A DNA stretch of 64,000 nucleotides from Ceratorhiza oryzae-sativae (taxonomy: Eukaryota > Basidiomycota > Agaricomycetes > Cantharellales > Ceratobasidiaceae). Each line of letters begins with the position of its first letter. Positions within the stretch are counted from its first letter, which is position 1. The stretch spans positions 204,384 through 268,383 of the forward strand of contig JARWMV010000016.1 of assembly GCA_030998015.1 (NCBI GenBank), written 5' to 3'. The notes below the pieces were generated by a model. It searched no databases and was not told where the DNA came from. It was given only the letters and a program-made list of their open reading frames with translations. Positions 63,363-64,000 of the stretch are shown here, one piece after another. The position numbers and the translations under genes are program-made.

Positions 63363-64000
63363 GTTATTAGGGTGTAGTAGGCTGCTGGTAGGTCTGATTT
63401 TTCCATGTTCCAGCCTGCACTCTTCCCCATGCCAGTCTGGTCCCTCATGGCATGCTAAGTGGGCAAGTTGCGTACTTTGTACCCATATGCTTCATGGCAT
63501 TGGCTGCTGACAAATCACTTGGCTCTGCCACATGGCCACTTGATCTGTTAAGCACTGTCCTCTTTGCTTTCCAATCATGTTGGTAAAATAACACTGCCTC
63601 AATGGCAGAATAAAACTTGCACCCAGGTATCTAAGTACACTGCAAGCATAGAGTTGCATACTTTGTACCACTCTACAGTGGGAGACCTGCTGCTGACCAA
63701 GCAGCATGGCTATGTGTAGTGGACCCTGTGGTGTGTCCCAGCCACTGAGCTATGAGTAATCAGTCACTTCAAGCACTGTCCCCTGAGTAACCTCAAGCCC
63801 TTACTTGTCCCTCCTGACTGGGTTGCATACAATGTATGCACACCACATGACAGCCCATACTATCATACAATGACAGTACAATGATTTGGAATAGTATTGT
63901 ATCAGAGTTTTTGTTTTTTCTTGGCACCATACATGGCACAGTACCTTTTGCATACAAAGTACGCAACCTTGTTGGGAACCCAGCATGCTTTGTCATACTC
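63363..64000. other. Repeat-flanking region with recurrent GTTGCRTACTTTGTAC motif
   Basis: No supported gene. GTTGCGTACTTTGTAC at 63468 and GTTGCATACTTTGTAC at 63653 are direct copies; GTTGCATACAATGTATGC at 63822 is related; GCATACAAAGTACGCAAC at 63950-63967 is the inverse. Possibly part of a larger element continuing past the window. Confidence 0.55.

Noticed and set aside
62810..63370. Opposing 180- and 164-codon frames across the satellite
   Set aside because: They come from tandem copies whose length is a multiple of three; no evidence of a gene on either strand.

Overview
The window is fungal nuclear DNA, most likely from an Agaricomycete close to Rhizoctonia (Ceratobasidiaceae). Genes are broken by many short introns, mostly 49-62 bp. 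The families point the same way: a ubiquitin-like fusion protein of the basidiomycete type, Plavaka and pogo transposons, a Crinkler-type header joined to a kinase-like domain, and expanded MFS transporters. All gene models were assembled by hand from reading frames, splice sites and remembered family consensus. No alignment was run.

Layout. 1-664: end of a Tic20/DUF4870-like membrane protein. 1080-3286: complete pogo-like DNA transposon. 4066-6008: ubiquitin-like protein with an internal duplication. 7116-7828: small secreted double-psi-barrel protein. 9813-10729: MMTAG2-type nuclear protein. 10916-12663: secreted glucose/sorbosone dehydrogenase-like protein, probably GPI anchored. 12902-14347: secreted subtilisin-like protein with all three catalytic residues replaced. 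15874-17920 and 25275-32128: four related MFS antiporters. Between them lie a MITE, a hemopexin-repeat protein and an M17 leucine aminopeptidase. 32417-34721: Zn2Cys6 transcription factor. 36016-39275: proteasome subunit RPN2. 39503-41595: monocarboxylate-transporter-like MFS. 42182-44283: allantoate-permease-type MFS. 44840-49132: housekeeping block of COX13, a U-box cyclophilin (PPIL2/CYP8) and ESCRT-III VPS20. 51306-54713: BCAS3-type WD40 protein. 56980-59010: Crinkler-like header plus kinase-like protein. 60026-62640: decayed Plavaka transposase carrying a nested MITE. 62640-64000: tandem repeats.

How the parts fit. Conserved housekeeping genes (RPN2, COX13, CYP8, VPS20, BCAS3) alternate with accessory segments rich in transporters, secreted proteins and repeats. 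The transporter group and a regulator sit together at 15.9-34.7 kb, and two of the transporter promoters share a perfect TCACGTGA palindrome. The Crinkler-kinase gene lies beside transposon debris and satellite DNA, as expected for a fast-evolving compartment.

Most notable points: the triad-less subtilase with an otherwise open seven-exon frame; a cyclophilin start codon split by an intron; GC-AG introns and a 10-nt microexon in secreted-protein genes; a hairpin MITE whose two copies differ by paired changes in the stem; an apparently intact pogo element; and a 108/105-bp higher-order repeat open on both strands.
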